Of a stretch of DNA of 64,000 nt, positions 43,941 through 57,239 are shown piece by piece (position 1 is the stretch's first letter; each line of letters opens with the position of its first letter). Below the pieces are notes generated by a model. It made no database searches, had not been told where the DNA came from, and saw nothing but the letters and a program-made list of their open reading frames with translations. The stretch covers positions 21,460,001 through 21,524,000 of the forward strand of contig NC_073340.2 in NCBI RefSeq assembly GCF_027580225.2, given 5' to 3'. The position numbers and the translations under genes are program-made. The DNA comes from Misgurnus anguillicaudatus (lineage: Eukaryota > Chordata > Actinopteri > Cypriniformes > Cobitidae).

Positions 43941-44024
43941 ATGGCAGGTCGCGGACATACCTGGAGTTGCGAGGAGGTGTGGAGCCAGAAAAAATTTGGC
44001 GGGGCGCATACAAACTTGAAATGA
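43941..44024 (+). pseudogene. Truncated Myb/SANT-like protein start in a transposon
   Basis: The frame reads MAGRGHTWSCEEVWSQKKFG then GAHTNLK and a stop. MAGRG-x-WS-x-EEV is the start I associate with the Myb/SANT-like DNA-binding proteins of fish PIF/Harbinger elements (trihelix-type, first Trp of the domain conserved). Homology ends after the first helix, so this is a broken remnant of 27 residues. Identification is from memory of the family. Confidence 0.4.
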
Positions 44025-44892
44025 AACTTTTACTGTAGTAATGCAGGTCTGTAAATAGATGTTATCAGGTGAAAAATATCATTACTGCTTTGCTAAAATG
44101 CTGAAAATGTTACTGTTGAAGTCAACTAAATCATGAAATAAATTTACTATGAATGTGTAAATCTGAGTATAATGTTGCCTAATCACAGACCCGTACGTTG
44201 CAACAAAGTTGACCAAGCCACAGAAAATACCGGATTATCTGAGCATCATATCTACTCAAAGCCAGCTCATATGCGGCACAAAATTTTGTCCAAAATATCA
44301 CACAGACTTATAAACAGCAAACAGAATAAAAGGCATTTGACTTATATAGCATCCAACTAACGTTAGCCAACCCCGTTTGCCATAAGTCCTGGAAAAGCAT
44401 GTAAACTCGACCATGATAATTTCCTGCTGTTCAATCTGGACCAAGCTCCTTATCCTTTATGTATTCTTCAACTGAACGCCTTGTAAAGGGTGATTTTGTA
44501 AGCATAAAATCATATTTTCTTTCGGCAATGCGGTTATGAGACTCTGAAAACGATCCAACCACATGAGATCAAAACATAAAAAACAATATTGATTCACTTA
44601 CAACATAAGTGGAAGGGTTTGGGGCGCACAGTCCTGCACCCTGGGGCAGATCCGAAACCAGCCATTTAGAGCTCAACCTCAGGTCACATGTTTTTACCAT
44701 TTTTACTGACCTACATATACATTCATTAGGGGTGCGCCCTAGACACACAAACATGACACACACACAACAAACTCAGTTTTGATTTTTCATTTTTTTAAAT
44801 AAATTATAACATGAATAACAGTGAAATACTGTAACTAAATTATTTTATTATGAATGAATTTGCATTATATATTTAACTTTTTTTGTAACATG

Positions 44893-45280
44893 TTAAAGAG
44901 CAACTAAACCCTAATCCAACTTTTTTGTGTTACTGATCTGTAAGAATGATGGTTTATTAGTGCTGTTCATTGATTTTAGTAAGTTTTTTGACATTTGGAT
45001 ATAAAGTGTTGCAAAACTACAATATATGGTGTAAAAACGTCTGAGTGCTGCCCTCTTCAGGTTGAACGGTGGCTACTGCAGTTGAATTTTCCTAATGGAT
45101 GTTGGGTCCAAAAAAATGTCTTGTGATGTAAGCAGGTTCAAGCTCACCACGCCCTTGTTACGATCTCATCACACACTTGACCCCTCTATCTCTGTTGGGA
45201 TCTGCCCACTTTTCTTGCATTTTTCAAATATTGCCAGTGGGTGGAGTCAGGCTCTGACCAGGGGTTTAGTTACGCTTTAA
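44893..45280 (+). mobile_element. MITE family I copy 1, TTAA-flanked
   Basis: Ends TTAAAGAGCAACTAAACCCT and AGGGGTTTAGTTACGCTTTAA (within 45260-45280) are inverted with TTAA at each end. The 388-bp body (GAGTGCTGCCCTCTTCAGGT, GCCAGTGGGTGGAGTCAGGC) recurs almost unchanged at 47897-48297. Confidence 0.85.
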
Positions 45281-45796
45281 AGTAGCTTTCTTCTCTGTCA
45301 ACTTTGGGGGGGGGGCGGTGCCCCCTAGTGACCAGCCACCACTGTGCGGAGACTCATGGAAATTTGGTGGCTTCGCTGTTTGCAGTGCATTAAAACGTTG
45401 TTTTCAAGCCGCATCCGCTCTTCATTCTGGAAATGAATAGTTTGTCTAGAGTGCCGTATACAAACTATGTAGTAAATAACAACCACGGACATAATTACAG
45501 CGCGCAGTCGTCTCTCAATGGTGTCTGCTGTATGGAAGTATTTTTTACTTCTGGGGTTCCGTTGGAATTTCCCACACGTTGATTCTGACCAATCGAGAAG
45601 CAGTTTAGGAGACATGTGGCCAATGAGTGATGTGAATGTTATCACATGACTACATTTTGGTTCGTTTCAACTGGTGCGGACCAGAGCAATCAGTGTGGTG
45701 TGAAAAGGAACCAAAATTGCTAAAAAGCTACAATGTATCATTTTTTTGCCTTTGGTCCAAACCAAATGAACCGAACTACAGATGTGAAAGCACCCT

Positions 45797-47896
45797 AAAT
45801 GAGCAACTTTCTGCCATTGGAATTTGTACAAAAGGTCAGATTTCTTTCTATTCAAGCACACAATAAGCACACATGTGATAACATGGATCATCAGGTTTAG
45901 CACAAGGACTATGCAGTCCAAGCCAAACTTGAGTGCATTAAAGCAAAGGATAGACACACCAAAGAAACTGTGAAAGTAATGTACCTCTCTCAATTCCGCT
46001 TGTCATTCAAAATTTCCATTGATGTTTCTAATAACTTTTGTATTTAATTACGAAAATGCAAAAACGCATTTTCACGCATTAATTCCTTACTTTTTAAATC
46101 TGCAGATTTTTCACATATTAGATCGTTGACACATATGGACAAATCCATCTACTGAATTAAATCTAAAAAATGTCATATTTGACCCAGCATAGGTTAACTT
46201 AACCCCCCAAATTGGGTTTGTGCATTCTTTACCCAACCATAGGCTTAAAAACCCAGCATGTTTTTAGAATACAGCTACATTGTGTTACCTGTGACAGGCA
46301 AGTGGCATTTGCAGTGAACACTATTAAGAAAAATTAAATGCTTCCTGATGCCATTAAAGAACCATTTTTGGCTAGGTGGTTTTATCAAGAAACATCTTCT
46401 GAAGATGAAGAACCTCTCTCCATCACACACGCATCTCCATAAACACCAAAATAAAGAGGCCAAAATGGAAAAATCGCTGTCGAACAAAGTTACACGAAGG
46501 ACATCAGACGGTCCGAGCGAGCCGATGGCAGAGTGACAGCACTGTGCGGTGTGCGATGGCTCTAACTGATAAACGCTTACCTGCAAATAAAAGGCTCTTC
46601 AGTCCCCATCATCCCCTGTCACAATGCAATTACTCTACAGGGCGATAGCAAGATAGAGGCTCGCAGGCAACCAGATAATAAAGCTATTGACTGATGTGAC
46701 TTAATGATTAGAATGTTAGAAAAAAGAACATAAGGGCAGAAAAGTGCTGTGAGATTGACAGGATTTGTGACCGTTTTCCATACTGCTTCCTCTGACACAG
46801 ATACAGTTTGGGCCGGATGAACAATACTATCTCTATATACTATCTGAATATGTCCTGCTGTACCGAGCTGAATGTATGACAGACGTAGAGGCAGAGGGAA
46901 AATCTGTGTTTTTACTTGAAGGATCTGCGTTTTGAGTGTTTCATTTTGCCCTTCAGAGAGCTTTTGACTTTGAACTGTTGAGCAGTGCTCCGCCTCTTCT
47001 GCCACGCCCATCTTGTCACGTATTTACACTCAGAGGAGAGACTGAAGACGTAAACGTGTAATTAGTCTCCATTGTTGTCTTTGCAGATTAGGAGTACGGT
47101 CGGAGCGTGTAGTTTGAGGGGGCCGTAAGTTTGGAGCGTGATTGGCTGAAGGGGGGCTGGTAAGGGCACCCTGCCGTGGGCAGAAATAGTGTTTCCCCCA
47201 GGCGTAATTTTAGTGTAGTGAGTGTGAATAACGAGTGATTATTAATCAGAGACTGGCCGCTTGATCACAGCTTCTCCTCTGAGGCCTCAGGGATGATGTT
47301 CAAATTCCCTTTAATCGGTAAAGATCTATCTACGATGGTATAAAGGGCGATATATTTCGGGTGTGACATGACCTGTATCTGGCCAAAATGAAGTTTCTAA
47401 CTTTTCTGGAGATTCAAATATGTTTAAATAAAAAATATATATATAATAAATATATCTCGAAATGAAAAAAATAAATTTTTGCCTTTCAAAATTTTTACAT
47501 GATGATAAACCTAACTCCTGCCTGTTTTTTATAAGTTTGAACTTTGGACTACTCTGTAAAGTGTTGCAAGTCAATTACTTTTTTAAGTTTTGGCTTGTGG
47601 TAAGTTGACATATCTTATAAAATCAAGTTGAAATTGTTTAACTTATTTTTTTTTATTGAAGTAACATAAAAAAACATATGTTGATTTGACAAAAATGATG
47701 AATTTTTTTACGGTTTAGCTGTTAAACATCTTACTCCTATTGGTCCAATGTAATGATGACATTGACTGTGACACGGGTACCCACCTGCTTTGATCAAATT
47801 TCTTTTTTGGTTTATTTCTGGTTCAAGTCCATCATATTTGTGACCCTGTTTGTGAAATCCAGGTTAAAGTCTCTTAACCTAATTATGAGATTAGGA
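45797..47896. other. Intergenic with minor repeat fragments
   Basis: A fragment at 46150-46260 has GACCCAGCATAGGTTAAC and AAACCCAGCATG words, and 47585-47710 has TTTTTAAG/AAGTTGA-type words, both like ends of dispersed fish repeats. The part 46500-47300 looks single-copy. No gene is supported. Confidence 0.4.
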
Positions 47897-48297
47897 GCAG
47901 AGTAACTAAACCCTAAACCAACCTTTTTTAGTTAATGATCTGTAAGAATGATGCTTTATTAGTGCTGTTCATTGATTTTAGTAAGTTTTTTGACATTTGG
48001 ATATAAAGTGTTTCAATACTACAATATATGGTGTAAAAACGTCTGAGTGCTGCCCTCTTCAGGTTGAACGGTGGCTACTGCACTTGAATTTTCCTATTGG
48101 ATGTTGGGTCCAAAAAATACCTCCTGACGTAAGCAGGTTCAAGCTCACCACGCCCTTGTTACAATCTCACCACACCCCTGGTACGAGCTTAATTCGTCCC
48201 CTCTATCTCCGTTAGGATCTGCCCACTTTTCTGGCATTTTTCAAATATTGCCAGTGGGTGGAGTCAGGCTCTGAACAGGGGTTTAGTTACGCTTTAA
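47897..48297 (+). mobile_element. MITE family I copy 2
   Basis: From AGCAGAGTAACTAAACCCTA to GGGTTTAGTTACGCTTTAA this copy follows 44893-45280 closely, with a short extra ACCCCTGGTACGAGC stretch near 48175. The left TTAA has decayed; the right one is at 48294-48297. Confidence 0.8.
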
Positions 48298-48364
48298 AGT
48301 TTGATTTCAATCATTGATTTTAATTTCAGTCTTTGACCTTACTCAGTTAATATTAAAGATAGTC

Positions 48365-48672
48365 GAAAATACATTTTGGTCCAAAAATAACAAAAATTAC
48401 GACTTTATTCAGCATTGCCTTCAATGTTGAGACTGAAGTCCTGTGACTGCAGTGACGCGCCTGACGTGTTATCCTCAGACATGTTTGCAAAGTTTTTTTT
48501 TCAAACGCACAGCTTGCGTCTCCCTCAGACTGTAAATGATGCTCTGGCGTGCAAAAAAAAACTCTGGGGTGCACCAGATAACACGTCAGCAGCGTCGTAC
48601 ATCAGCCGCGTCACTGCAGCCACGTGACTGTAAGTCGTAATTTTTGTTATTTTTGGACCAAAATGTATTTTC
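48365..48672. mobile_element. MITE with long inverted repeats, family O
   Basis: GAAAATACATTTTGGTCCAA plus AAATAACAAAAATTACGAC at the left pairs almost perfectly with GTCGTAATTTTTGTTATTTT then TGGACCAAAATGTATTTTC at the right. Inner GATAACACGTCAG and CCTGACGTGTTATC also pair, so most of the element folds back on itself. Target duplication not clear. Confidence 0.75.
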
Positions 48673-48825
48673 CTAAATGTATGCTTCAACAGATTCTATC
48701 TGACCCACTGATGTCACATGGACTACTTTGATGATGTTTTTATTACCTTTCTGGACATGGTCAGTAAACCGTACATAGATTTTCAATGAAGGGTCAGCAA
48801 GCTCTTGGACTAAATCTAAAACATC

Positions 48826-49215
48826 TTAAAGGTGCAGTGTGTAATTTTTAAAAAGGATCTCTTGACAAAAATGCAAAATAATATACAAAACTAAATTATC
48901 AGGGGTGTATAAAGACCTTTCATAATGAACCGTTATGTGTTTATTGCCTTAAAATGAGACGTTTTATCTACATACACAGAGGGTCCCCTCACATGGAAGC
49001 CGCCATTTTGTGCAGCCATGTGCCCTTAACGGACAAACTTTTTTCCTAAGTTGTCTCGAACGATTTGTCCGGTGGCGGCTACCGTAGCTTCTTTATGTGT
49101 TTCAAAAGCAAGAGGTGAGCAGTGGACTGAGCCATTGGTTGCAATTCGCCAACAAAAAATTTGCCAATAAAACTCACCACTAGATGCCGCTAAAATTTAC
49201 ACACTGCACCTTTAA
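48826..49215 (-). mobile_element. MITE family A copy 3, TTAA-flanked
   Basis: Reads TTAAAGGTGCAGTGTGTAAT at the left and TTTACACACTGCACCTTTAA at the right. The interior is the reverse complement of 8605-8990 (CCGGTGGCGGCTACCGTAGC, CACCACTAGATGCCGC). Confidence 0.85.
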
Positions 49216-49302
49216 ACTGTGTTCCGAAGATGAACCTAGGTCTTACGAGTTTGGAACGACATGAGGGTGAGTCATTTTTTTCATTTTTAACTATCCCTTT
49301 AA
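49216..49302 (+). mobile_element. MITE family H right-arm fragment
   Basis: ACGAGTTTGGAACGACATGA then GGGTGAGTCATTT and AACTATCCCTTTAA match the right end of family H elements. It directly adjoins the family A copy, suggesting that family A inserted in a family H element whose left arm is lost. Confidence 0.55.
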
Positions 49303-52285
49303 GCTTATATTTCAAATAATGTTTTTTACATCATGTAGGATGATTTTTTAAAATATTCATATATATTATAATAAATTAAAAAGACTTTAAATTGGTTTTC
49401 ACCAAGTTTTTTTTTTTGGGGGGGGGTAAACTCTCTCTTTAAACAATGCTTACATTGAGATTTGAACAACAGACTAAAATAATGAGAATCAGTATGAAAA
49501 AACACAGCTCAGACAATTACAAATGATTCAGGCTGGTAAAGAATGATTGACAGGCAGGCTGTGAGTGCTTATTTACGGTAAAGACCCGTTTCTGTCAGTT
49601 TGTTGCTTTGACTCCGTTACGCTCTCATTTTTTGACACGTTCAGAGGCCAAAGGGCACTGTTGAACTGCCGTCACTAGTGAAGGCACGTTCTGCCACCCC
49701 GTCAATGCCCGGGGTGTATCTCTAACCTTGTGCCAAACCGGAAAAGACATTCATCAGATGGTCCCTGTAAGAAAATATATTGCATCATACCATTGCCCCT
49801 CCAGCCTGATATGCCGCGAAAGACATTCTTTCTTTTTTTCTCGAATTTTTCATGGATCAGTTGGCAAGAAAGAACTGGTGCGTATGGCAGGATAAAACAG
49901 ACAATTATGCAGAGGAGCATGAGTTTTAATGGTGCGTAGGAAATGTAGACTCCTCATGGTTTTAGTGCCAGGATAATATTTACTATACCCTACCCCAAAA
50001 CTTAACCTCTAAGGAAACCGGTGACATTATTAGATTTAAAGCAAAACTGATTTGGATGAATTAGTTGTGAGGGTCATGTCAAATCTCCTTACGTTTAAAA
50101 ATCTAGCCTTTAGTTATATAGTCAATCCTGTATACACACACACGCACACACACACATACACATGCTTAATATCTTTCATCTTTTGAAGTGTTTAGATAAC
50201 CTGTTCTATTATCGTTTAAGTTATTTTTTATGTGCTTCTTTCATGAATTAAAGGACACTTTTACACTTACTTAAAGTACAGCCTTGGGTTTCCTTTGAAA
50301 ACCCGGCTTTGTGGTGTTGTGCCAAGTATATATGAAAATAGAAAGCTATACTTGTGTTCAGCACTTCAGTTGTCTCTAGTAAATGCATTTGAGGAACTGA
50401 GATTCATATCATAGAAGTGTGTTAAATTCGATTGTATAATGAAATTGCAGAGCTTGGCTTTCTATAGGCATGTGAAGCACCTTTACAAAACAGTATCGAG
50501 AGTGTTAAAACATTGAAGAAATGAAGTTATTGCTATCATAAGTGCTACTGGTGATCTGAGCACTATGGATGCAAACAAAGCCGAAGTTATTATGCAAAGA
50601 AATAAACCGAATGACTTGATTACAATGCACTCAATGAAAGTAAAAATCTGTCAACCCAATTATTTCTACATGGCCACACATATCCATAAATGCCTAATCG
50701 CTTAAAACATAAACTGGTACTGTAACTGACTAGAGTAAGTGTCTTTAAGCAGAACCATATGATTTTAGCTGAGTAATTTAGTAAATGCTCTTCTCGCCCA
50801 TTGTTCCCGTCGGACACTCAGGTTTCATTGCTTTGATTAGGTGAGCAGAAGAGAGATTAGAACAGATTATGGGGAGATGTGTGACCGGCATGGCAGACAT
50901 CAGTGATGACCTGACATCTCCTCCCTTCCCCTGCTGAGACTCCACACTGTGGGTTTAGGGGCCTCTGGACCCCCATTTTTAAGGTCAGATGGAGCTTTCA
51001 TCAGACAGATACATTAATGATTCGTTTTTTAATCATTTTATAAAGTTTAAAATGTAGCTGTGCCTGGATATTGTAGTAGTGCTGCTGGTCTTGATTTGTG
51101 TGCTGTAATTCCTCTCGAACCCATCACACAATGAGGTGTCGTTATTTTACCGAGCGACTCGCTCACTGCCACTCAACGATTAAGATAAATAATGCAATGA
51201 CCAGATTAATACATCGTAATGCTTTAATATTTTTCATATGCAATTTGGATTTATAGTCTTTATCTGTCTGATGCCTTTGGCTAATCTACACGGGGACCCT
51301 TGGCACCCAGGCTGCCAGATAAGAGAGGGCTGAGTTGGGTAGAGCGCAATGGGAAAACATTAAGCACTGAATGAGATTATTGTTTATCTTTCCTAGGTTG
51401 GACTATTCACTTTGATAAAGAGACACATTTGTCTGAGAAAATAAGAAGCAAATTGAATACTCTCTTGGGGCCGGCACTCATTTGTAACCCTTTTTATTTT
51501 TTTGAGGTGCACACACACATTGGCAGAGCGAGGGCACTGGGTTCAAATTTACCTCACTCATTTCTTATTTTATGCACTTGAAAATCAAGATCAAAATTGA
51601 ATCTGTATTTGCGTTTTTTGGTTCAGCAAATGATTACATCCTTTATGTGTTTGACGTGTGCATTCGCATGGAAATTTGTGTCGATCGTGTTTGATGGAGG
51701 AGCAATCTGTTATCATGTCATACGAATTTGACTGGCATAAAATAATTGTATTTTGATTGCTGGGGTTTATAGTAAAGTCTGCAAGGTTATGAAGGATTGT
51801 GAGTGTGTCTCGTGAAAACATCAAGCTTTTTGACCGGTAAACAGCTGTGTGTTGTGCACCACACAGCTGTTTTTGTTTTTGTTTCTTAAGCCCCTCTGTA
51901 ATTATAAGCAGCCACTAAAAACATTGCATGCCAAATTGACAGTATTTGTTCAACTAAATGAATTAAATAGCTGAAAATGATCAACATTTGGTCAGTCCTC
52001 TTAACAGAAAACAGTATATCAGTGAAGGATTGACTTAGATGTAAACAGTTTTGTGTTTTATCTAACAGTATGCACTGTGATATCAAGGTTTTTTCACTAT
52101 TATATATTGGTGAATATTAAAAAGTGCTCTTTGAATACTTCAATAATGTAAAAAGTGTCATACTCCTGTAAAATGTTTATAATATTAGTCATTCACTTTG
52201 TGGATTTTTTTGTTATTAAGTGTAAACTTCTAAATAAAAATAATATTTAGTATTTATTATAATGGTAATACATAAAAAATAACAC
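49303..52285. other. Intergenic, MITE-poor, no gene seen
   Basis: No recognised transposon termini and no exon. A short CA tract lies near 50140-50160. The part 50860-51340 is GC-balanced and contains several ATTAAT/TAATGC words. Confidence 0.4.
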
Positions 52286-52870
<585 letters not shown>

Positions 52871-55800
52871 TTAATGGGGTTTTTTATATATTACCATTAT
52901 AATAAATGATGACGTTATTGTTGTGGTCATTTGTTGTTGCTGGAGATTTTGCTGGTTTAATTTTGTTTTCATTTAAATTGCATGTTTCTCAGTCTCTAAA
53001 TATCACATTTTCATCTATAAATTTAGAAAAATTTTAAAGTTAAAAGAAATGAAAGATAAACACCTTATGCATTGAAACAGAAAATGCAATTTTTTCTGTT
53101 ATAGATTTTATAAGCAAAGTACACTACAAACTATTATAAATGAGTTTGTGCTATAAAATTCAATGTTCACAATACACAATACACATGAAATACACAGAAC
53201 GTGCTATACACAAGGACAAATAGACTTAACACACAGTGCAGATAAACATGTGCCGTGGTATTGGGTTAATATGGATGATGACAGGTTAGGGTTGATGATG
53301 TTGCGTTGTGCATTGTGCTAAACATTTTACTGTAAATGTGCCCTGATATTTCTCACCAGCAGTTAAAACACATTTTCAAACCTTTTCCCAACTTTAAAAG
53401 CACTCCTACGCTAAATTCTCAGTTTAAAATCAGTACAGGATAAAGGTTTGTAGCGCAGGTATGGACTTGCAAAGGTGTGAGAGAGTGCGAGGGAAAATCA
53501 GCAGCTTTGAATAGAGTGACACAGAATACCGTCAGTCAGAGCACTGATAGATATTTTTGTGACACATGGCACAATGTGTGACACTTAGAAATTCACATTA
53601 GTTCACCGGCTAGGGTTACCCACCAATTAGAATGCAGGATTAATAAGTCAGGTGGAGTTACCCTCCAATTTGAGCACAGGATCAAGGAAACAGGTAGAGT
53701 TTCACACCAATTAGAGCCTGGGATTAAGTAACGCGGTAAAGTTACCTGCCTTCATCTCCAGATTTGAGTAGCTGTTGTGAGGTTATACTGCGGTCAGGTA
53801 GTAGTCACACCGTCACCCCCTTTTGTTTGTTTGTTTTCAATCTCAGATAAATACCCATACTCACTTCCTCCACATTAATTCACTCATTCCATCCATCCAT
53901 TCATTTACGAACATTGTAAACTGGGCCGTACGGACAGGACGCTGAGGTGCAGTATGCAGATGCAGTCTGGAGCGGGCAGGTGAGGATTAGCCTCTGATTG
54001 AATCGTTCCTCTTATCTGCTGTCAGACAGAACAGGAGGCAATACTGAGTCTGTTAAGATGGGAGCTGATTCTGTTTGCCTTGGGAATACATGCACACATA
54101 ATGGAGCAGCACCTCTCACCGGTCTCTGGAGAATTGACTAACAGCTCCATTTTGCAGAGGTCACTAATACTAGACCTTAAGACTCTGCTTTGTTTTTTCG
54201 ATTACGGAATTATCGATTTACGTAACAGTATAACAATGTCACAGCTCCAGACATAACTGTATTTATAATCGGTGACCTTTGACTTTGTATTGTTTAAAAT
54301 ATGATTAAGCAAAGCAAAATGGGTAATTGTTCAGTATTCTCTTTTAAAGTCATCAGCAGAAATATTAATTAAAAAAAAAAAAAAACTTTTGTGAATTTTT
54401 TACATTCATATTTCTGCTGAAGAAAGACTGACTTTAAAAGATTTACATTTCTATTAAATTCCATTTTTTACTGTTCATAAGTAGACACACCAATGAAGCA
54501 TTGATGGAAACAAACCGGAAGAGAAGAACAAAAAATGACCCAAGTCAGATTCAAACCCAGGCCACCCGCATCCGAGCCCACCAGGCTTAAAGCTTGGTGT
54601 AATAGTGTTGTTATTTTCTTTTTGGTAATACCACTCTTGTCTTGTTAGAATTTGTACTCTTGAGTAAATATTTCATATCCTCTGGGAGTCTGTAGAGCAT
54701 GGAGCGGGATATGAGTGCAGACAGAAGCAGCTGTGGTGTCCGCCCGCACATGGTTCAGAAGGGCAGTTATCCTCTTAAAACCCGAGTCTCGGCACAGAAG
54801 CGAGCTGCTCGTGCGGGAGAGAAGCTGATAATGCCGCTTCTTTTTCCACCCGGGCCCCTCTTAATCTTTTTCTTACACAAATGCTGGCGAGAGAGAGTCA
54901 TGAATTTTAATACACTGCACCCCCACCCCAAACCCCCTTTCCATCTTTCTCAGCATAGTCATACGGCATCAACACACATTTCTTTCCCTTCACAAACTCG
55001 ACTTTGACACTTCTGCTTCTTTTTTGATTAACAGATAAATCTGTTTTTTTTCTCTCTGTGTCTCTAATTTTATGGGTGGCTAATTTTTCTCCCTAGTAAC
55101 TTACCTACAATGGCTGTGTCGTTTCCCCCCTCAATAACGCAAGCGTATCGTTTTATCCCTTGATAATTACCAGAAACAGTCGGACAACAAAAGTTGTCTG
55201 TTATCATCTGGGGTCTGTGGGACACGCTGGGGGTCCGCGGGACGGTGGCGCTGAAGTGGCAGTGGTTCGGGCCCCGGGGGGCCGCTCTCAGAGCCGAGAC
55301 CTCGCTAATCACTACCTCTAACGAGGCTGCTAATTGAGCGTTCTCTCCGCCTTCTCCATCTCTCAAAACAAGATTGAGCTCGACCGCTTGAGTCATCGGT
55401 GAATCAACACAAGGGCCGCTCTGTTAAATACCGCAGCCGTCCATGGTAACCGAGGCGGGGATGACCGTTACATTCACCTGTTGTTGGGTGTGGGGCGTCT
55501 TTGGTGACCGAGGTTGAGTCTACGCTGTGACTGCAGTGGGACATGCATGACTGTGTGCGTGTGTGGGAGAGAGAGGGAGCGAACTGTATAGGAAAGAGAG
55601 AGTGACACGTCTTTTCTGTTACCCTCCATCTTGACACAGCACACTCAGCCTAATCACACATAATTGGATAGGAGGAGTTGAGGGCTGCTATAGCCTTTGT
55701 GTGCAAAGGGCATGTGGTCAAGTTAATGGGGCCCTCACTCTGAGTAGATAGAGATCGCTCTCTCTTTCTCGTTTCTCTTTTTCCTGTTTTTCTAGTTTTA

Positions 55801-57130
55801 CCTGTTTGCTTCTGGCATGCTTTCAAGTATCTCATTCTGTATGTCAGAGATTGAACTTGTTCCCCTTGCATTTTTTTCTTTTATCGTTTTTATTTTCATC
55901 TGCTCATTCAATCTTTTTCTCGTATTCGGTTCTTCCTCATATTTTCTGTCTCAACAGTACAGCGATAAGAACGTTTCAATAGTGGGATAATATAAGACCT
56001 GTAATGCATTCATTCCATTCATTGCGTATCTGGCCGGTATAGAGGAGTATAAACAGGACGATAACGCTGTCAGAAGGAGTTATATTTTCTTTGTCTTACG
56101 TTCCTTCCGTCTGGAGATTTTAATTCAAATGCCAAAATGTAGCTTGTCACACGATGTCCTCCCTCTTCATCCAGTGCCGCATCCTCTTGTTCCGCTCGCT
56201 TTCGCTTTCTTTCACCATTTCATTCATCGAAGGGAGGGAAGAGAAAATGTCAGTCTCTTCGCGCTGTCCTACGGCACTTGTCATCTTAACAGCATCAGAG
56301 TGACATCTGCCCCCGCCAGGAGAGTTCCCCAAGTGACAAGCACCCATCACGTCGCCGCCGCCTGATTGGATAATGAACTGTAAAATTCCCCATCAGTCAA
56401 TCAGTCCAACTTTATTATTGTATGCGTGACACCTTCCACAATTGAATTGTCACTGATTGTGTTATGACTTACACAAAGGCACTTGATTTCAAATTCCTTA
56501 AACAGTGGAGCGAAAAACAGGAGGGGTTCAATCGGGAATAAAGAGGCAGAGATACGTGTTTAAACCACTTCCTGTACAAAAGTACTCATTACTGCGCAAC
56601 CTCTCCCCTGGAAAGTTATGGGTCGTATCCTGGGCTGTGTCCTCGGGGTTCAGCGCCATGCTGCTTCCAACAATCAGAACCACCTTAAAGGATCATGTTA
56701 TACAATGTCTCCTTCTCTCTCCATCCCACTCTGCAACAATGCCCTAACTGAGCTTTTCAGTCTGACCAAACAGAGCACAAAAGCAAAGCGGAAATTGGGG
56801 TAACTTTTCGGGGGCTTAGAGGGCCACTCAATAGAGACGGGGGCCTCTTGGGTCAGAATGCTGCTTAATTTGGAAGCAGGAAGTCATTGTCCAAACGGGT
56901 TGGAGAGAGGGCTAAAGGGTGGAGCAGGGATTTCTTAATATCTTAAAGAGATGGCTTCTTTTCGTCATTGTTTGTATTCCGGGTGTATCAGGCAACTGTT
57001 GTCTTTCTTTGAGAATGTGAGCTATACGGTTTGCTTTTTTTAGCCGCTTCCTCTGACCACACACTGATGATGTGAGTCTCCATACAACACTGCACCAAGC
57101 AATAATCTATTATAAATTTTTGCAACTTAC
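52871..57130. other. Intergenic, MITE-poor, no gene seen
   Basis: No exon, RNA gene or complete transposon is recognisable. The short A-run at 54371-54385 and T-rich tracts are simple sequence. The subregion 55070-55420 is described separately. Confidence 0.4.
55070..55420. promoter_or_regulatory. Candidate conserved non-coding element
   Basis: This stretch is repeat-free and includes a GC-rich core (GTCCGCGGGACGGTGGCGCT, GGGCCCCGGGGGGCC) flanked by homeodomain-type words (TGATAATTACC, GCTAATCACT, GCTAATTGAG). No splice sites or domain are evident in any frame. The call rests only on composition and absence of repeats; no cross-species comparison was possible. Confidence 0.25.
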
Positions 57131-57233
57131 AGTGCATTCAAGCTATTTATCATTATGTGTGTGGGAATCAAACCCACAAACTTTTGTCTTGCTAATATAA
57201 TGTTCTTCCATTTGAGCTACAGGAACACACATC
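57131..57233 (-). mobile_element. tRNA-derived SINE remnant (second family)
   Basis: On the minus strand, CTGTAGCTCAAATGGAAGAA is a tRNA-like A-box region and GTGGGTTTGATTCCCACA contains a B box, 40-odd bases apart. The neighbouring GCATTCAAGCTATTTATCAT is the expected tail segment. Compared with a functional tRNA the stem pairs are broken, so it is a SINE remnant and not a tRNA gene. Confidence 0.6.
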
Positions 57234-57239
57234 ACGACA

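Larger units (their letters stand above)
43600..45796. mobile_element. 2.2-kb DNA transposon derivative, family N, with Myb-like remnant
   Basis: The ends AGGTGCTTTCACACCTG and CAGATGTGAAAGCACCCT are inverted, followed inward by GTGCGGTT/GGTTC words on both sides (TTTAGTGCGGTTGAATC; AACCAAATGAACCGAAC). A short open frame of Myb/SANT-like character begins at 43941. A later TTAA-flanked MITE (44893-45280) sits inside. I suspect PIF/Harbinger from the protein remnant, but the target duplication is not clear. Confidence 0.6.

Noticed and set aside
57160..57233. Possible minus-strand tRNA gene
   Set aside because: Stem pairing is broken and SINE tail sequence adjoins it.
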